Shown here: positions 10,326 through 19,171 of the stretch, piece by piece | Numbering within the stretch: position 1 is the first letter of the stretch | Layout: each line of letters opens with the position of its first letter | Assembly (NCBI RefSeq): GCF_022760925.1 | Contig: NZ_JAKTNT010000014.1 | Span: 1-64,000, forward strand | Length of the DNA: 64,000 nucleotides | Reading direction: 5' to 3' | DNA from: Thermus hydrothermalis | GTDB taxonomy: Bacteria > Deinococcota > Deinococci > Deinococcales > Thermaceae | Position numbers and translations under genes: made by a program | Notes under the pieces: model-generated | Told to the model about the DNA's origin: nothing | Databases searched by the model: none | The model's input: only the letters and a program-made list of their open reading frames with translations

Positions 10326-10326
10326 C

Positions 10327-11265
10327 TCACGCCTCCTTTACGAACACCCGTTTGATCTTAAGCTTGAAGCCGTCGCCCTCCGCGATGGCCAGAAGCCGCC
10401 TGCGGGAGTCTACCAGGGTCACGTATCCCAGGGCGGGGATGGGAAGGGGCACCCCTTCCAAGACCCGCCTGGCCTCGGTGTGGGAAAGCTCCACCACGGG
10501 GAAGGGCAGGACGTCCACCTCGGGGATGGCCTTCTCCGGGGAAAGCTCCGAAAGCCGCACCGCCCGTTCCAGGCCCACCTTGCCGATGCGGGTGCGCACG
10601 AGCCCCGAGAGGAAGGCCTTGGTCCTGAGCTTTTCCCCCAGGTCCCGGGCGAAGGCCCGCACGTAGGTGCCCGGGCCCACCACCAGGCGGATGACCGCCG
10701 TGGGATAGTCCCCAAGGGGCTTCGGGAGCTCCACCTTGCGCCCGCCCTTCTCCGCAAGCCGCCACCCCTTGGCCGAGGGGGCGATGGGGTGGGGAATGGG
10801 CTTGGGGTCAAAGGCGAGGAGCTCCACCTCCACATACCGCACCGGTCTCGGGCCGAGCTCCAGGGGTTTCCCCTCCCGGGCCGCCTCGTAGGCCCGCTTG
10901 CCCCCCACCTTGATGGCGGAGTAGAGGGGCGGCACCTGCTCCTTTAGGGCCAGGAAGGAAGGGAGGGCGCTTTCCAGGTCCTTGCGGTCAAAGCGCACCG
11001 GGGCCTCCTCGCTCACGGGGCCTTCCGCATCCAAGGTGGGCGTGGTGGCCCCGAAGGAAACCCAGGCGATGTACTCCTTGTCCTCCCCGGAGAGGAAGGG
11101 CACCAGTTTGGTGCTCTCCTCGGATACCAGGAGCAAAAGCCCCGTGGCCAAGGGATCCAGGGTGCCGGTGTGCCCCACCCGGCGGGTGCCGAGGCGCTTT
11201 CTCGCCTCCTCCACCGCATCGTGCGAGGTGAGGTGGAGGGGCTTGTCCACCGCGTAGAGGGCCAT
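10327..11265 (-). CDS. truB: tRNA pseudouridine(55) synthase
   Basis: 312 residues. Makes the universal pseudouridine 55 in the T loop. The catalytic motif [12 protein letters not shown] gives Asp37, and the AYEAAREGK and [12 protein letters not shown] segments are typical of TruB. The C-terminal extension is PUA-like. It heads a cotranscribed series with ald, the Asp23 gene and fakA. The extended -10 at 11275-11283 lies 9 nt before the ATG. Confidence 0.95.
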   Translation of the reverse strand: MALYAVDKPLHLTSHDAVEEARKRLGTRRVGHTGTLDPLATGLLLLVSEESTKLVPFLSGEDKEYIAWVSFGATTPTLDAEGPVSEEAPVRFDRKDLESALPSFLALKEQVPPLYSAIKVGGKRAYEAAREGKPLELGPRPVRYVEVELLAFDPKPIPHPIAPSAKGWRLAEKGGRKVELPKPLGDYPTAVIRLVVGPGTYVRAFARDLGEKLRTKAFLSGLVRTRIGKVGLERAVRLSELSPEKAIPEVDVLPFPVVELSHTEARRVLEGVPLPIPALGYVTLVDSRRRLLAIAEGDGFKLKIKRVFVKEA

Positions 11266-11274
11266 GCCTAGGGG

Positions 11275-11283
11275 ATTGTATCA
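11275..11283 (-). promoter_or_regulatory. Extended -10 promoter for truB
   Basis: The minus strand reads TGA-TACAAT, a TGN-extended -10 with five of six consensus bases, 9 nt before the truB start. It overlaps the promoter elements for the divergent gene at 11311. Confidence 0.65.
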
Positions 11284-11304
11284 CCGGAAAGGGGCGGGAA
11301 GAAT
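11276..11304 (+). promoter_or_regulatory. Probable promoter for the enoyl-CoA hydratase gene
   Basis: TTGTAT (11276-11281), 17 bp, AAGAAT (11299-11304), then 6 nt to the ATG at 11311. The -10 is moderate (4/6); the spacing to the start suggests a leaderless mRNA. Confidence 0.45.
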
Positions 11305-11310
11305 GGACGT

Positions 11311-12099
11311 ATGGACCTAGCCGAACGGTACCCCTCCCTGCGCTTCGCCTGGCCCAGGCCCGGGGTCCTGGAGATCTCCTTCCGAGGGGAAAAGCTCAAC
11401 GCCATGGACCCTCCCCTTCACCGGGCCCTCTCCCAGGTATGGCGGGACCTCGAGGCCCTCCCCCACCTCCGCGCCGTCCTCCTTCGCGGCGAAGGGGGCG
11501 TCTTCTCCGCCGGGGGGTCCTTTGCCCTCATTGAGGAGATGCGCGCCTCCCACGAGGCCCTGATGCGCGTTCTAGAGGAGGCGCGGGACCTGGTCCTAGG
11601 CCCCCTCAACTTCCCCAGGCCCGTGGTGGCGGCGGTGGAGAAGGTGGCGGTGGGGGCGGGGCTCGCCCTGGCCCTTGCGGCGGACATCGCCGTGGTGGGA
11701 AAGCAAGCCCGCCTCCTGGACGGCCACCTCCGCCTCGGGGTGGCGGCGGGGGACCATGCGGTCCTCCTCTGGCCCCTTCTGGTGGGCCTGGCCAAGGCCA
11801 AGTACCACCTCTTCCTCAACGAGCCCCTCACCGGGGAGGAGGCGGAAAGGCTTGGCCTGGTGGCCCTGGCGGTGGAGGACGAGGCGGTCTACGCAAAGGC
11901 GCTTGAGGTGGCGGAGCGCCTGGCCAAGGGGCCCAAGGAAGCCCTAAGCCACACCAAGCGGGCCCTCAACCACTGGCTCCGCACCTTCCTCCCCCACTTT
12001 GAGCTCTCCTTGGCCTTGGAGTTTTTGGGCTTTTCCGGAAAGGAACTGGAAGAAGGCCTGAAGGCTCTGAAGGAAAAACGGGAACCCCACTTTCCATGA
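11311..12099 (+). CDS. Enoyl-CoA hydratase/isomerase family protein
   Basis: 262 residues with the crotonase fold. The oxyanion-hole segment [18 protein letters not shown] (about 60-77) and the second motif [19 protein letters not shown] (about 111-129) are both present, as is the helical trimerisation end. In [10 protein letters not shown] the usual hydratase Glu at the first catalytic site is not obvious, so it could be an isomerase or a PaaG-type enzyme rather than a beta-oxidation hydratase. The stop overlaps the rsuA-like gene by 4 bp (ATGA). Confidence 0.85.
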   Translation: MDLAERYPSLRFAWPRPGVLEISFRGEKLNAMDPPLHRALSQVWRDLEALPHLRAVLLRGEGGVFSAGGSFALIEEMRASHEALMRVLEEARDLVLGPLNFPRPVVAAVEKVAVGAGLALALAADIAVVGKQARLLDGHLRLGVAAGDHAVLLWPLLVGLAKAKYHLFLNEPLTGEEAERLGLVALAVEDEAVYAKALEVAERLAKGPKEALSHTKRALNHWLRTFLPHFELSLALEFLGFSGKELEEGLKALKEKREPHFP

Positions 12100-12794
12100 T
12101 GCGGCTACAGGCTTTTCTGGCCCGGGCCGGGGTGGCGAGCCGCCGGAAGGCGGAGGCCCTGATCCAACAGGGCCTCGTCCGGGTGAATGGGGAGGTGGCT
12201 CGCCTGGGACAGAAGGTGGGGCCCGAGGACCTCGTGGAGGTGGCGGGCCGGCGGGTGGCCCTGCCCGAGCGGGTGGTCCTCGCCCTGCACAAGCCCAAGG
12301 GCTACGCCACCACCCGCTTTGACCCCCATGCGGAAAAGACCGTGTACGAGCTCCTACCGGAGATCCCCGGCCTCCACCCCGTGGGCCGCCTGGACCGGGA
12401 CTCCGAGGGGCTTCTCCTCTTTACCAACGACGGCGAGCTCACCTTCCGCCTCACCCATCCCCGCCATGGGGTGAAAAAGGTCTACCGGGTCTGGACGGAA
12501 AGGGGCACCCTGCCGGAAGCCGTCTGCCGGAGGCTCTTGAAGGGGGTCCTTTTGGAGGACGGCCCCGCCAAGGCCCTCGCCTGCCGCCCCGCCCCGGGCG
12601 GCGCCCTCCTCACCCTAGGGGAGGGGCGGAAGCGGGAGGTGCGCCGGATGCTCAAGGCCGTGGGCTACCCGGTGCGGCGGCTTCTCCGGGTCCAGGTGGG
12701 GCCCATCCGGCTCGGGGACCTGCCCCCGGGCAAGTGGCGCAGGCTTTCCCCAGAGGAGGAGAAGGCCCTCTTGCGCCAGGTGGGGCTAGAATAA
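12096..12794 (+). CDS. rRNA pseudouridine synthase of the RsuA/RluB/E/F family
   Basis: 232 residues: an N-terminal S4 RNA-binding domain (about 3-50, LARAGVASRRKAEALI), then the catalytic core with PVGRLDRDSEGLLLFTNDG giving catalytic Asp100, and the KxYRV and GRKREVRRMLKAVG motifs near the end. It modifies 16S or 23S rRNA; which site cannot be told from sequence alone. Translationally coupled to the gene upstream. Its last codons contain the -10 of hpt. Confidence 0.92.
   Translation: MMRLQAFLARAGVASRRKAEALIQQGLVRVNGEVARLGQKVGPEDLVEVAGRRVALPERVVLALHKPKGYATTRFDPHAEKTVYELLPEIPGLHPVGRLDRDSEGLLLFTNDGELTFRLTHPRHGVKKVYRVWTERGTLPEAVCRRLLKGVLLEDGPAKALACRPAPGGALLTLGEGRKREVRRMLKAVGYPVRRLLRVQVGPIRLGDLPPGKWRRLSPEEEKALLRQVGLE
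12787..12792 (+). promoter_or_regulatory. -10 element TAGAAT before hpt
   Basis: TAGAAT overlaps the last codons of the pseudouridine synthase gene and lies 7 nt before the hpt ATG. It supports 12800 as the hpt start and an internal leaderless promoter. Confidence 0.55.
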
Positions 12795-12799
12795 GGGGC

Positions 12800-13336
12800 A
12801 TGTTCGCGCCGGGGAACGGACCCGTGCAGATCAGCGCCGAGGCCATACGCCAACGGGTGGCGGAGCTAGGGGCCCAGATCGCCCAGGACTACCAGGGGAA
12901 GACCCCCCACCTCATCTGCGTGCTCAACGGGGCCTTCATCTTCATGGCCGACCTGGTGCGGGCCATCCCCCTCCCCCTCACCCTGGACTTCATCTCCATC
13001 AGCTCCTACGGCAACGCCTACCGCTCCAGCGGGGAGGTGGAGCTCATCAAGGACCTGAGGCTACCCATCCACGGCCGGGACGTCATCGTGGTGGAGGACA
13101 TCGTGGACACGGGGCTTACCCTTTCCTATCTTTTGGACTACCTCGAGGCCCGCAAGCCCAACTCCATCCGCGTGGCCGCCCTCCTCTCCAAGCCCTCCCG
13201 CCGCCAGGTGGAGGTCCCCATCCACTACCTGGGCTTTGAGATTGAGGACGCCTACGTCTACGGCTACGGCCTGGACCGGGCCCAGTTTGACCGGAACCTG
13301 CCCTTCATCACGTCCATCCGCCCGGAGGAGGAATGA
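12800..13336 (+). CDS. hpt: Hypoxanthine phosphoribosyltransferase
   Basis: 178 residues. Salvages hypoxanthine (and guanine) to IMP/GMP with PRPP. The PRPP loop VIVVEDIVDTGLTL (about 96-109) is exact, as is the LNGAFIFMADL segment. An in-frame upstream start at 12734 exists but would add residues unlike the family; ATG 12800 is preferred because of length and the TAGAAT 7 nt upstream. It overlaps the next gene by 4 bp. Confidence 0.95.
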   Translation: MFAPGNGPVQISAEAIRQRVAELGAQIAQDYQGKTPHLICVLNGAFIFMADLVRAIPLPLTLDFISISSYGNAYRSSGEVELIKDLRLPIHGRDVIVVEDIVDTGLTLSYLLDYLEARKPNSIRVAALLSKPSRRQVEVPIHYLGFEIEDAYVYGYGLDRAQFDRNLPFITSIRPEEE

Positions 13337-14001
13337 GGTACCTGGACCTCATCACCGCCCTGTTCGCCACGGTGCTCCTCGTCTCCAACGTGGCCTCCAC
13401 CAAGCTCGTGGTCCTGGGGCCTTTCACCTTTGACGGGGGAACCCTCCTCTTCCCCTTGGCCTACATCTTCGGGGACGTCCTCACGGAGGTCTACGGCTAC
13501 CGCAAAAGCCGGCGGGTCATCTGGATCGGGTTCTTGGCCCTGGTCCTCGCCACCCTCACCTTCCAATGGGTGGCCGCCCTCCCCACCCCAGAGGACGGGG
13601 AAAGCCGCCGCTTTGGCGAAGCCTTCGGCCTCCTCCTCGGCCTCACCCCCAGGATCGTCCTGGGAAGCCTCCTCGCCTACTTCGCCGGGGAGTTCGCCAA
13701 CGCCTACGTCCTGGCCAAGCTCAAGGTGCGCACGGGGGGGCGCTTCTTCTGGCTGCGCGCCCTAAGCTCCACCCTGGTGGGCCAGGGGCTGGACACGGGG
13801 CTCTTCCTCCTCGTGGCCTTCTACGGCGTCCTCCCAAGCGAGGTGCTCCTCGCCGTCTTCCTCTCCAACTACGTCTTCAAGGTGGGGGTGGAGGCCCTGA
13901 TGCTCCCCATAACCTACGGCGTGGTGGGCTTCCTCAAGCGGGCCGAAGGGCTGGACGTTTACGACAAGGACACGGACTTCAACCCCTTCCGCCTGGCATG
14001 A
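13333..14001 (+). CDS. Queuosine precursor transporter (YhhQ family)
   Basis: 222 residues, about six membrane helices. The family signature FPLAYIFGDVLTEVYGYRKSR (about 40-60) is clear, with the second conserved segment STLVGQGLDTGLFLLVAF. YhhQ proteins take up preQ0/preQ1 for queuosine synthesis in tRNA. It overlaps hpt and the next gene by 4 bp each, consistent with a nucleobase-salvage grouping. Confidence 0.9.
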   Translation: MRYLDLITALFATVLLVSNVASTKLVVLGPFTFDGGTLLFPLAYIFGDVLTEVYGYRKSRRVIWIGFLALVLATLTFQWVAALPTPEDGESRRFGEAFGLLLGLTPRIVLGSLLAYFAGEFANAYVLAKLKVRTGGRFFWLRALSSTLVGQGLDTGLFLLVAFYGVLPSEVLLAVFLSNYVFKVGVEALMLPITYGVVGFLKRAEGLDVYDKDTDFNPFRLA

Positions 14002-14885
14002 ACCCCCTTTGGGAACACCCCATGGGCGTGGGCACTTGGGCCTGGGGGGACCGGCTTTTCTGGGGCTACGGCGAGGCCTATGGGGAAGCCGAGCTCAAGG
14101 AGGCCTTCCGGGAAAGCTTAAGGGCAGGCCTCCGCCTCTTTGACACCGCCGAGTTCTACGGGTTCGGCCTTTCGGAAAGGCTCTTGGGCCGCTTCATGGC
14201 CGAGACGGGGGAAAGGCCTTTTCTCGTCACCAAGTTCTTCCCCTACCCCTGGCGCCTTTCCAGAAAGAGCCTCCTAAAGGCCCTGAAGGGAAGCCTAGGG
14301 CGGCTTGGGGTGGAGGCGGTGGACCTCTACCTCCTCCACTGGCCCTGGCCCCCCGTGCCCCTCAGGGTCTGGGCCGAGGCCCTGGCGGAGGCCTACGAGC
14401 GGGGCCTCGCCCGGGGGGTGGGGGTGGCGAACTGCTCCTTGGCCCAACTGGAGGCGGTGAAGGGGGTCTTGGAGCGCCACCGGGTACCCCTTTGGGCCAA
14501 CCAGGTGGAGTTTAGCCTCCTCAAGCGGGACTGGGAGGCCCACCTGCCCGCCCTCCGGCGGGAGGGCATCGCCCTCATGGCCTATAGCCCCCTGGCCATG
14601 GGCTGGCTCACGGGCAAGCTGGACCCCGACCGCCCCCCAAGGGGCTACCGGGGAAGCAAGTACCGCCCCATCCTGGGCCGGGTGCGCCGCCTTCTTCCCG
14701 TGCTCAAGGGGCTTGCCGAGGCCAAGGGGACAAGCCCCGCCGCCATCGCCCTCCGCTACCTGATGGAGAAGGGGGCCCTCCCCATCCCCGGGGCCAAAAA
14801 CGCCCACCAGGCCCGGCAAAACGCCGACGCCCTGCGGATCTCCCTAACCCCGGAGGAGATGGCCCTTTTGGAGGGGGCATCGTAA
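13998..14885 (+). CDS. Aldo/keto reductase
   Basis: 295 residues from the ATG at 13998, which overlaps the preceding stop (ATGA). TIM-barrel NADP-dependent oxidoreductase with the tetrad Asp and Tyr in FDTAEFYGFG, Lys in VTKFF and His in LYLLHWPWP. The C-terminal cofactor motif ALRYLMEKGALPIPGAKNAHQ is typical. Substrate unknown. An ORF in this frame extends to 13566 through the transporter gene and should not be used as the start. Confidence 0.92.
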   Translation: MNPLWEHPMGVGTWAWGDRLFWGYGEAYGEAELKEAFRESLRAGLRLFDTAEFYGFGLSERLLGRFMAETGERPFLVTKFFPYPWRLSRKSLLKALKGSLGRLGVEAVDLYLLHWPWPPVPLRVWAEALAEAYERGLARGVGVANCSLAQLEAVKGVLERHRVPLWANQVEFSLLKRDWEAHLPALRREGIALMAYSPLAMGWLTGKLDPDRPPRGYRGSKYRPILGRVRRLLPVLKGLAEAKGTSPAAIALRYLMEKGALPIPGAKNAHQARQNADALRISLTPEEMALLEGAS

Positions 14886-14888
14886 GCT
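14883..14888 (+). promoter_or_regulatory. -10-like TAAGCT before purA
   Basis: TAAGCT includes the stop codon of the preceding gene and lies 7 nt before the purA ATG, the same arrangement as before many other starts here. Confidence 0.45.
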
Positions 14889-14895
14889 TAAGGGG

Positions 14896-16122
14896 ATGCC
14901 GGGGATCGCCATCATCGGGGCGCAGTGGGGGGACGAGGGCAAGGGCAAGGTGGTGGACGCCTTGGCCCGGGACGCGGACTACGTGGTCCGCTACCAGGGC
15001 GGGGCCAACGCCGGGCACACCGTGGTGGCGGAGGGCCGGGTTTTCAAGCTCAACCTCCTGCCCTCCGGGGTCATCCACCCCCATGCGGTGAACGTCCTGG
15101 GGGACGGGATGGTCATAGACCCCTTCCGCTTCCAGGAAGAGCTGGAAGGCCTGCGGAAAGAAGGGTTTGACCCCAAGGTCCTGGTATCGGAAAGGGCCCA
15201 CCTGGTCCTACCCCACCACAAGTACGTGGAAAGCCGCCACAACTTCGTGGGCACCACGGGCCGGGGCATCGGCCCCGCCTACTCGGACCGGGCCAGGCGG
15301 GTGGGGATTAGGGCGGGGGACCTTTTGGACGAGGAGGTCTTGCGGGAGAGGGTGCGCCGCCTCCTCCACGAGAAGCCCAACTCCACCCGGGAGGCGGGCT
15401 GGGACACGGAGGAGAAGGCCCTCGCCGACCTCCACCGCATGCGGGAGATCCTGAGGCCCTACATCGCCGACACCGGGGCCCTCCTGCGGGAGGCCTGGCG
15501 CAAGGGGAAGCGCCTCCTCTTTGAAGGGGCCCAGGCCACCCTCTTGGACCTGAACTACGGCACCTACCCCTACGTGACGAGCTCCCACCCCACGGTGGGG
15601 GGCATCCTGGTGGGCACCGGCCTCCCCCACAAGGCCATCACCAAGGTCTACGGGGTGGCCAAGGCCTACGCCACCCGGGTGGGGGAAGGCCCCTTCCCCA
15701 CGGAGATCCACGGGGAGTTGGCCCACCACCTGCGGGAAAAGGGGGGGGAGTACGGCACCACCACGGGCAGGCCCCGCAGGGTGGGCTGGCTGGACCTGGT
15801 GGCCCTGAAGTACGCCTGCGAGGTGAACGGCTTTGACGGCCTGGCCCTCACCAAGCTGGACGTGCTCTCGGGCCTGGAAAAGGTGAAGGTGGCCGTGGAG
15901 TACCTGGACGGGGCCCGCCCTGGGGAGGCGAGGCCGGAAGCGGTGCGCTACCTGGAGCTTCCCGGCTGGGGGGAGCTTTCGGGGGTCAAGGGGCGGGAGG
16001 ACCTCCCGGGAAGCCTCCTCCGCTACCTGGAGCTCATTGAGGAGCACACGGGGGTGCCCGTGGTCCTCTTCTCCACGAGCCCCCGCCGGGAGGATACCTT
16101 CGGGGCGGTGAGCTGGGTCTAG
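14896..16122 (+). CDS. purA: Adenylosuccinate synthetase
   Basis: 408 residues. Joins IMP and aspartate with GTP to form adenylosuccinate, the first committed step to AMP. The GTP/IMP loop GAQWGDEGKGK is at 8-18, YQGGANAGHTVV follows, and GTTTGRPRRVGW and TKLDVLSG are present near the C-terminus. It is shorter than E. coli PurA. The stop shares the palindrome CTAG with the stop of the convergent trpD. Confidence 0.97.
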   Translation: MPGIAIIGAQWGDEGKGKVVDALARDADYVVRYQGGANAGHTVVAEGRVFKLNLLPSGVIHPHAVNVLGDGMVIDPFRFQEELEGLRKEGFDPKVLVSERAHLVLPHHKYVESRHNFVGTTGRGIGPAYSDRARRVGIRAGDLLDEEVLRERVRRLLHEKPNSTREAGWDTEEKALADLHRMREILRPYIADTGALLREAWRKGKRLLFEGAQATLLDLNYGTYPYVTSSHPTVGGILVGTGLPHKAITKVYGVAKAYATRVGEGPFPTEIHGELAHHLREKGGEYGTTTGRPRRVGWLDLVALKYACEVNGFDGLALTKLDVLSGLEKVKVAVEYLDGARPGEARPEAVRYLELPGWGELSGVKGREDLPGSLLRYLELIEEHTGVPVVLFSTSPRREDTFGAVSWV

Positions 16123-17108
16123 GCCTTAAGGAAGGCCACGTACCGCTCCAGGAGGAGGTAGGCCTCGCCGCTTGCCAGGACCTCCTGGGCCCGGCGCACG
16201 CCCGCCTCGAGGCTCCCCACCGCGCCGGCGGCGTACAACCCCGCCCCCGCCGCTAGGGCCACCGCCTGGGCCGCAGGGCCCCTTTCCTCCCCCTTCAGGA
16301 GGCGCCGGGCCCGCTCGGCGTTCTCCTTGGGGGTGCCCCCCTTGAGGGCCTCGAGGGGGGCCCGCTCCAAGCCCACCGCCTCCGGGGTGAGGGTGTAGAC
16401 CCCCTTCCCCACCTCCGCCACCCGGTTCTCCCCGAGGACGAGCTCGTCCGCCCCTTCCCCGTGCACCACGAGCCCCCGGGCCCCAAGCCGCTCCAAGGCC
16501 TCGGCCATGGGGGAAAGCCACCTTTCGCTATAGACCCCGAGGACGTAGGCCTCCGCCCCGGCGGGGTTGGTGAGGGGGCCCAAGAGGTTGAAGACAGTGC
16601 GGATGCCAAGCTCCGCCCGCACCGGGGCCACGTGGCGCATGGCGGGGTGGAAGACCCGGGCGAAGAGGAAGCCGAAGCCTAAGGCCTCTATGGCCTCCCC
16701 CACCCTTTCGGGCGGGGCCTCCAGGTCCACCCCCAAGGCCTCCAAGAGGTCGGCGCTCCCCGCCTGGGAGCTCGCCGCCCGGTTCCCGTGCTTGGCCACC
16801 GCCACCCCCCCCGCCGCCGCCACCAGGGCGGCCAGGGTGGAGAGGTTCAAGAGCCCCTTGTGGTCCCCCCCGGTGCCCACGATGTCCAGAAGGGGCCTCC
16901 GGCCCACCCTCAAGGGCCTCGCCGCCTCCCGCATGGCCCGGGCCATAGCGGCGATCTCGTGGGGCCTTTCCCCCCTTAGGGCCATGGCGGTGAGCACCCC
17001 CGCCGCCCGCACCGGGGAAACCTCCCCCCGCATCAGGGCCTGCATGAGGCGATAGGCCTCCTCCTCCTCCAACACCTCGCCCAGAAGCGCCTTCCGCACT
17101 ACTTCCAT
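16119..17108 (-). CDS. trpD: Anthranilate phosphoribosyltransferase
   Basis: 329 residues. Transfers phosphoribose from PRPP to anthranilate, the second step of tryptophan synthesis. The PRPP motif DIVGTGGDHKGLLNLST (about 74-90) and KHGNRAASSQAGSADLLEALG (about 103-123) are diagnostic. It is the last gene of trpE-trpG-trpD, overlapping trpG by 10 bp, and is convergent with purA with a 4-bp overlap. Confidence 0.97.
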   Translation of the reverse strand: MEVVRKALLGEVLEEEEAYRLMQALMRGEVSPVRAAGVLTAMALRGERPHEIAAMARAMREAARPLRVGRRPLLDIVGTGGDHKGLLNLSTLAALVAAAGGVAVAKHGNRAASSQAGSADLLEALGVDLEAPPERVGEAIEALGFGFLFARVFHPAMRHVAPVRAELGIRTVFNLLGPLTNPAGAEAYVLGVYSERWLSPMAEALERLGARGLVVHGEGADELVLGENRVAEVGKGVYTLTPEAVGLERAPLEALKGGTPKENAERARRLLKGEERGPAAQAVALAAGAGLYAAGAVGSLEAGVRRAQEVLASGEAYLLLERYVAFLKA

Positions 17109-17677
17109 GGGTCCTCCAAAAAGTTCTTGAGGATGAGTTTACCCGCCTCGGTGAGGTAGCTTTCCGGGTGAAACTGCACCCCGTGGGTGGGGTAGGCCCG
17201 GTGCCGAAAGCCCATCACCGTGCGCCCCCCCGCCTCCTCCACCCAGGCGTTCACCCGAAGCTCCTCGGGCACCTCCACCACTACCAGGGAGTGGTAGCGG
17301 GTGGCGGGGAAGGGGCTATGGAGCCCCCGGAAGACCCCGGTGCCGTCGTGGTGGATCTCGCTCACCTTGCCGTGCATGATGAGGGGAGCCGGCACCACCT
17401 TCCCCCCGAAGGCCATGCCGATGGCCTGGTGGCCCAGGCAGACCCCGAGGATGGGGTAGCGGGGGGCGTAGCGGGCGATGAGGGGCAGGGAAAGCCCCGC
17501 CTCCAACGGGGTGCAGGGCCCGGGGCTAATCAGGATGCGGTCCGGGTCCAGGGCCTCCACGTCCTCGAGGGCGAACTGGTCGTTCCGCCAGACCACGGGG
17601 CTCGCCCCAAGCTCCCCCAGGTACTGCACCAGGTTGTAGGTGAAGCTATCGTAGTTGTCCACCACCAAAACCCGCAT
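17099..17677 (-). CDS. trpG: Anthranilate synthase component II (glutamine amidotransferase)
   Basis: 192 residues, class-I glutamine amidotransferase. Nucleophile Cys in LGVCLGHQAIG (about residue 79), His and Glu in GVQFHPESYLTEAGK. It supplies ammonia to TrpE. It starts directly after the trpE stop. PabA-type dual use for folate synthesis is possible, since a separate pabA is not seen in this window. Confidence 0.97.
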   Translation of the reverse strand: MRVLVVDNYDSFTYNLVQYLGELGASPVVWRNDQFALEDVEALDPDRILISPGPCTPLEAGLSLPLIARYAPRYPILGVCLGHQAIGMAFGGKVVPAPLIMHGKVSEIHHDGTGVFRGLHSPFPATRYHSLVVVEVPEELRVNAWVEEAGGRTVMGFRHRAYPTHGVQFHPESYLTEAGKLILKNFLEDPWK

Positions 17678-19066
17678 CTAAAGCCCCTCCTCCGCCATCT
17701 CCACCGCTTTCAATAGCGCCTTGGCCTTGTTCAGGCACTCCTGGTACTCCCTCTCCGGCACGGAATCCGCCACGATCCCCGCCCCCGCCTGCACGTGCAT
17801 CCGCCCGTGGGCGATGACGAAGGTGCGCAAGGTGAGGGCCACGTCCAAGACCCCATCGTAGGCCAGATAGCCGAAACTCCCCCCGTAGGGCCCCCGGCGG
17901 TGGGGTTCCAGTTCCTCAATGATCTCCATGGCCCTAATCTTGGGGGCCCCGGAAACCGTGCCCATGGGGAGGACGCTGGCCAGGGCGTCCAAGGGGGTCT
18001 TCCCCTCCGCCAAGACCCCCTCCACCGTGGACACCAGGTGCATCACGTGGGAGTAATACTCCACGTGCAAAGGCTCCACCACCCGCACGCTGCCAAAGGC
18101 CGCCACCCGGCCGATGTCGTTGCGGGAAAGGTCCAGAAGCATCACGTGCTCCGCCCGCTCCTTTTCGTCCTGTAGAAGCTCCTCCGCAAGCCGCCGGTCC
18201 TCCTCCTCGTCCCTGCCCCGGGGCCGGGTGCCGGCGATGGGCCGGGTCACCACCTTGCGGCCATCGGAGCGCAGGAGGCTTTCGGGGCTGGCGGAAACCA
18301 GAACCACCTCCCCCAGGTCCAGATAGCCCATGTAGGGGCTTGGGTTCACGCTCCTCAGGGCCCGGTAGAGGGCAAAGGGGTGGACGGTAAGGGGGGAGGA
18401 AAGCCGTAGGGAGAGGACCACCTGGAAGATATCCCCGGCCCGGATGTACTCCAGAGCCTGCCCCACCGCCTCTAGGTACGCCGCCTCCGTCATGTCCGCC
18501 TGGAACCGGGCCCGCCCCCCGGGCCTTTCCCCCGGGACCCCGGGCAAGGGCCCCTTAAGCCGCCCCTCGGCCCAGGCTAGGCGGGCCTCCGCCTCCTCGG
18601 GGTCCACCCCCGGGGCCACCAGGTGGAGGAGGTTTTTCAGGTGGTCAAAGACCGCCACCACCTCGGGCTCCACGAAGAGGAGGTCGGGCAGGCCCAGGTC
18701 GTCGGGCTTGAGGGCGGGAAGGCGCTCGTAGTAGCGGATGAGGTCGTAGGCGGCGTACCCCACCACCCCCCCGAAGAAGGGGGGAAGGTCCGGGTGGCGC
18801 TCCAGGGGGGCGTGCACCGCCTCGTAGAGGGTGCGCAAGGGGTCTCGGGTGGGCAAGGGCTTCCCGTTTACGGTAAAGACCCCGTCCTTCAGGCGGAAGG
18901 TGCGCCTCGCCCCTACCCCCACGATGGAGAAGCGGCTTTGCCGCCCCCGTTCCACGGACTCCAGGAGGAAGCTCACCGGGGCCTTCTCGGCGAGCTTGAG
19001 GTAGGCGGTCACGGGGGTTTCCAGGTCGGCGAGCAGGGTTTTGCGAAAGGGCCTTAGGGTCTCCAT
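17678..19066 (-). CDS. trpE: Anthranilate synthase component I
   Basis: 462 residues. Converts chorismate plus ammonia to anthranilate and pyruvate. N-terminal regulatory segment with LLES-type tryptophan-feedback motif (FLLESVERGRQSRFS), then the chorismate-binding core with TRPIAGTRPRG, the ERAEHVMLLDLSRNDIGRV motif and TVSGAPKIRAMEIIEELEP. A ribosome-binding site (AGGAGGT) precedes ATG 19066. Transcription is preceded by the attenuator and leader peptide described at 19079-19165. Confidence 0.97.
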   Translation of the reverse strand: METLRPFRKTLLADLETPVTAYLKLAEKAPVSFLLESVERGRQSRFSIVGVGARRTFRLKDGVFTVNGKPLPTRDPLRTLYEAVHAPLERHPDLPPFFGGVVGYAAYDLIRYYERLPALKPDDLGLPDLLFVEPEVVAVFDHLKNLLHLVAPGVDPEEAEARLAWAEGRLKGPLPGVPGERPGGRARFQADMTEAAYLEAVGQALEYIRAGDIFQVVLSLRLSSPLTVHPFALYRALRSVNPSPYMGYLDLGEVVLVSASPESLLRSDGRKVVTRPIAGTRPRGRDEEEDRRLAEELLQDEKERAEHVMLLDLSRNDIGRVAAFGSVRVVEPLHVEYYSHVMHLVSTVEGVLAEGKTPLDALASVLPMGTVSGAPKIRAMEIIEELEPHRRGPYGGSFGYLAYDGVLDVALTLRTFVIAHGRMHVQAGAGIVADSVPEREYQECLNKAKALLKAVEMAEEGL

Positions 19067-19078
19067 CCCACCTCCTAC

Positions 19079-19106
19079 AAAAAGCCCCCCGGGTGTACCC
19101 CGGGGG
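19079..19106 (-). terminator. trp attenuator (intrinsic terminator in trpE leader)
   Basis: Minus strand: an 8-bp G+C stem (19099-19106 with 19086-19093, 5-nt loop) followed by GCTTTTTG. It lies between the leader peptide and trpE. An upstream CCCCGGGG (19121-19128) can pair with the first half of this stem, giving a competing antiterminator. Confidence 0.8.
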
Positions 19107-19129
19107 AAAGACCGCCTCCGCCCCGGGGC

Positions 19130-19165
19130 CTAGCCGGGCCACCAGAGGACGGAGGGAAGGGTCAT
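19130..19165 (-). CDS. trpL: trp operon leader peptide (MTLPSVLWWPG)
   Basis: An 11-codon reading frame, ATG at 19165 and TAG at 19132-19130, contains two adjacent Trp codons (19139-19144). It lies between the promoter and the attenuator of trpE, the classical arrangement for tryptophan-controlled attenuation. The ATG is 6 nt after the TATCCT -10, so it is probably translated from a leaderless 5' end, with no Shine-Dalgarno needed. Reading through to the stop would leave segment 2 free only briefly; stalling at Trp codons would favour the antiterminator. Sequence is seen; the mechanism is inferred from the enteric paradigm. Confidence 0.8.
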   Translation of the reverse strand: MTLPSVLWWPG

Positions 19166-19171
19166 GCCCCA

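Noticed and set aside
13566-13997. A longer start for the aldo/keto reductase
   Set aside because: The extra N-terminus is an out-of-frame reading of the transporter; ATG 13998 fits the family and overlaps the stop.
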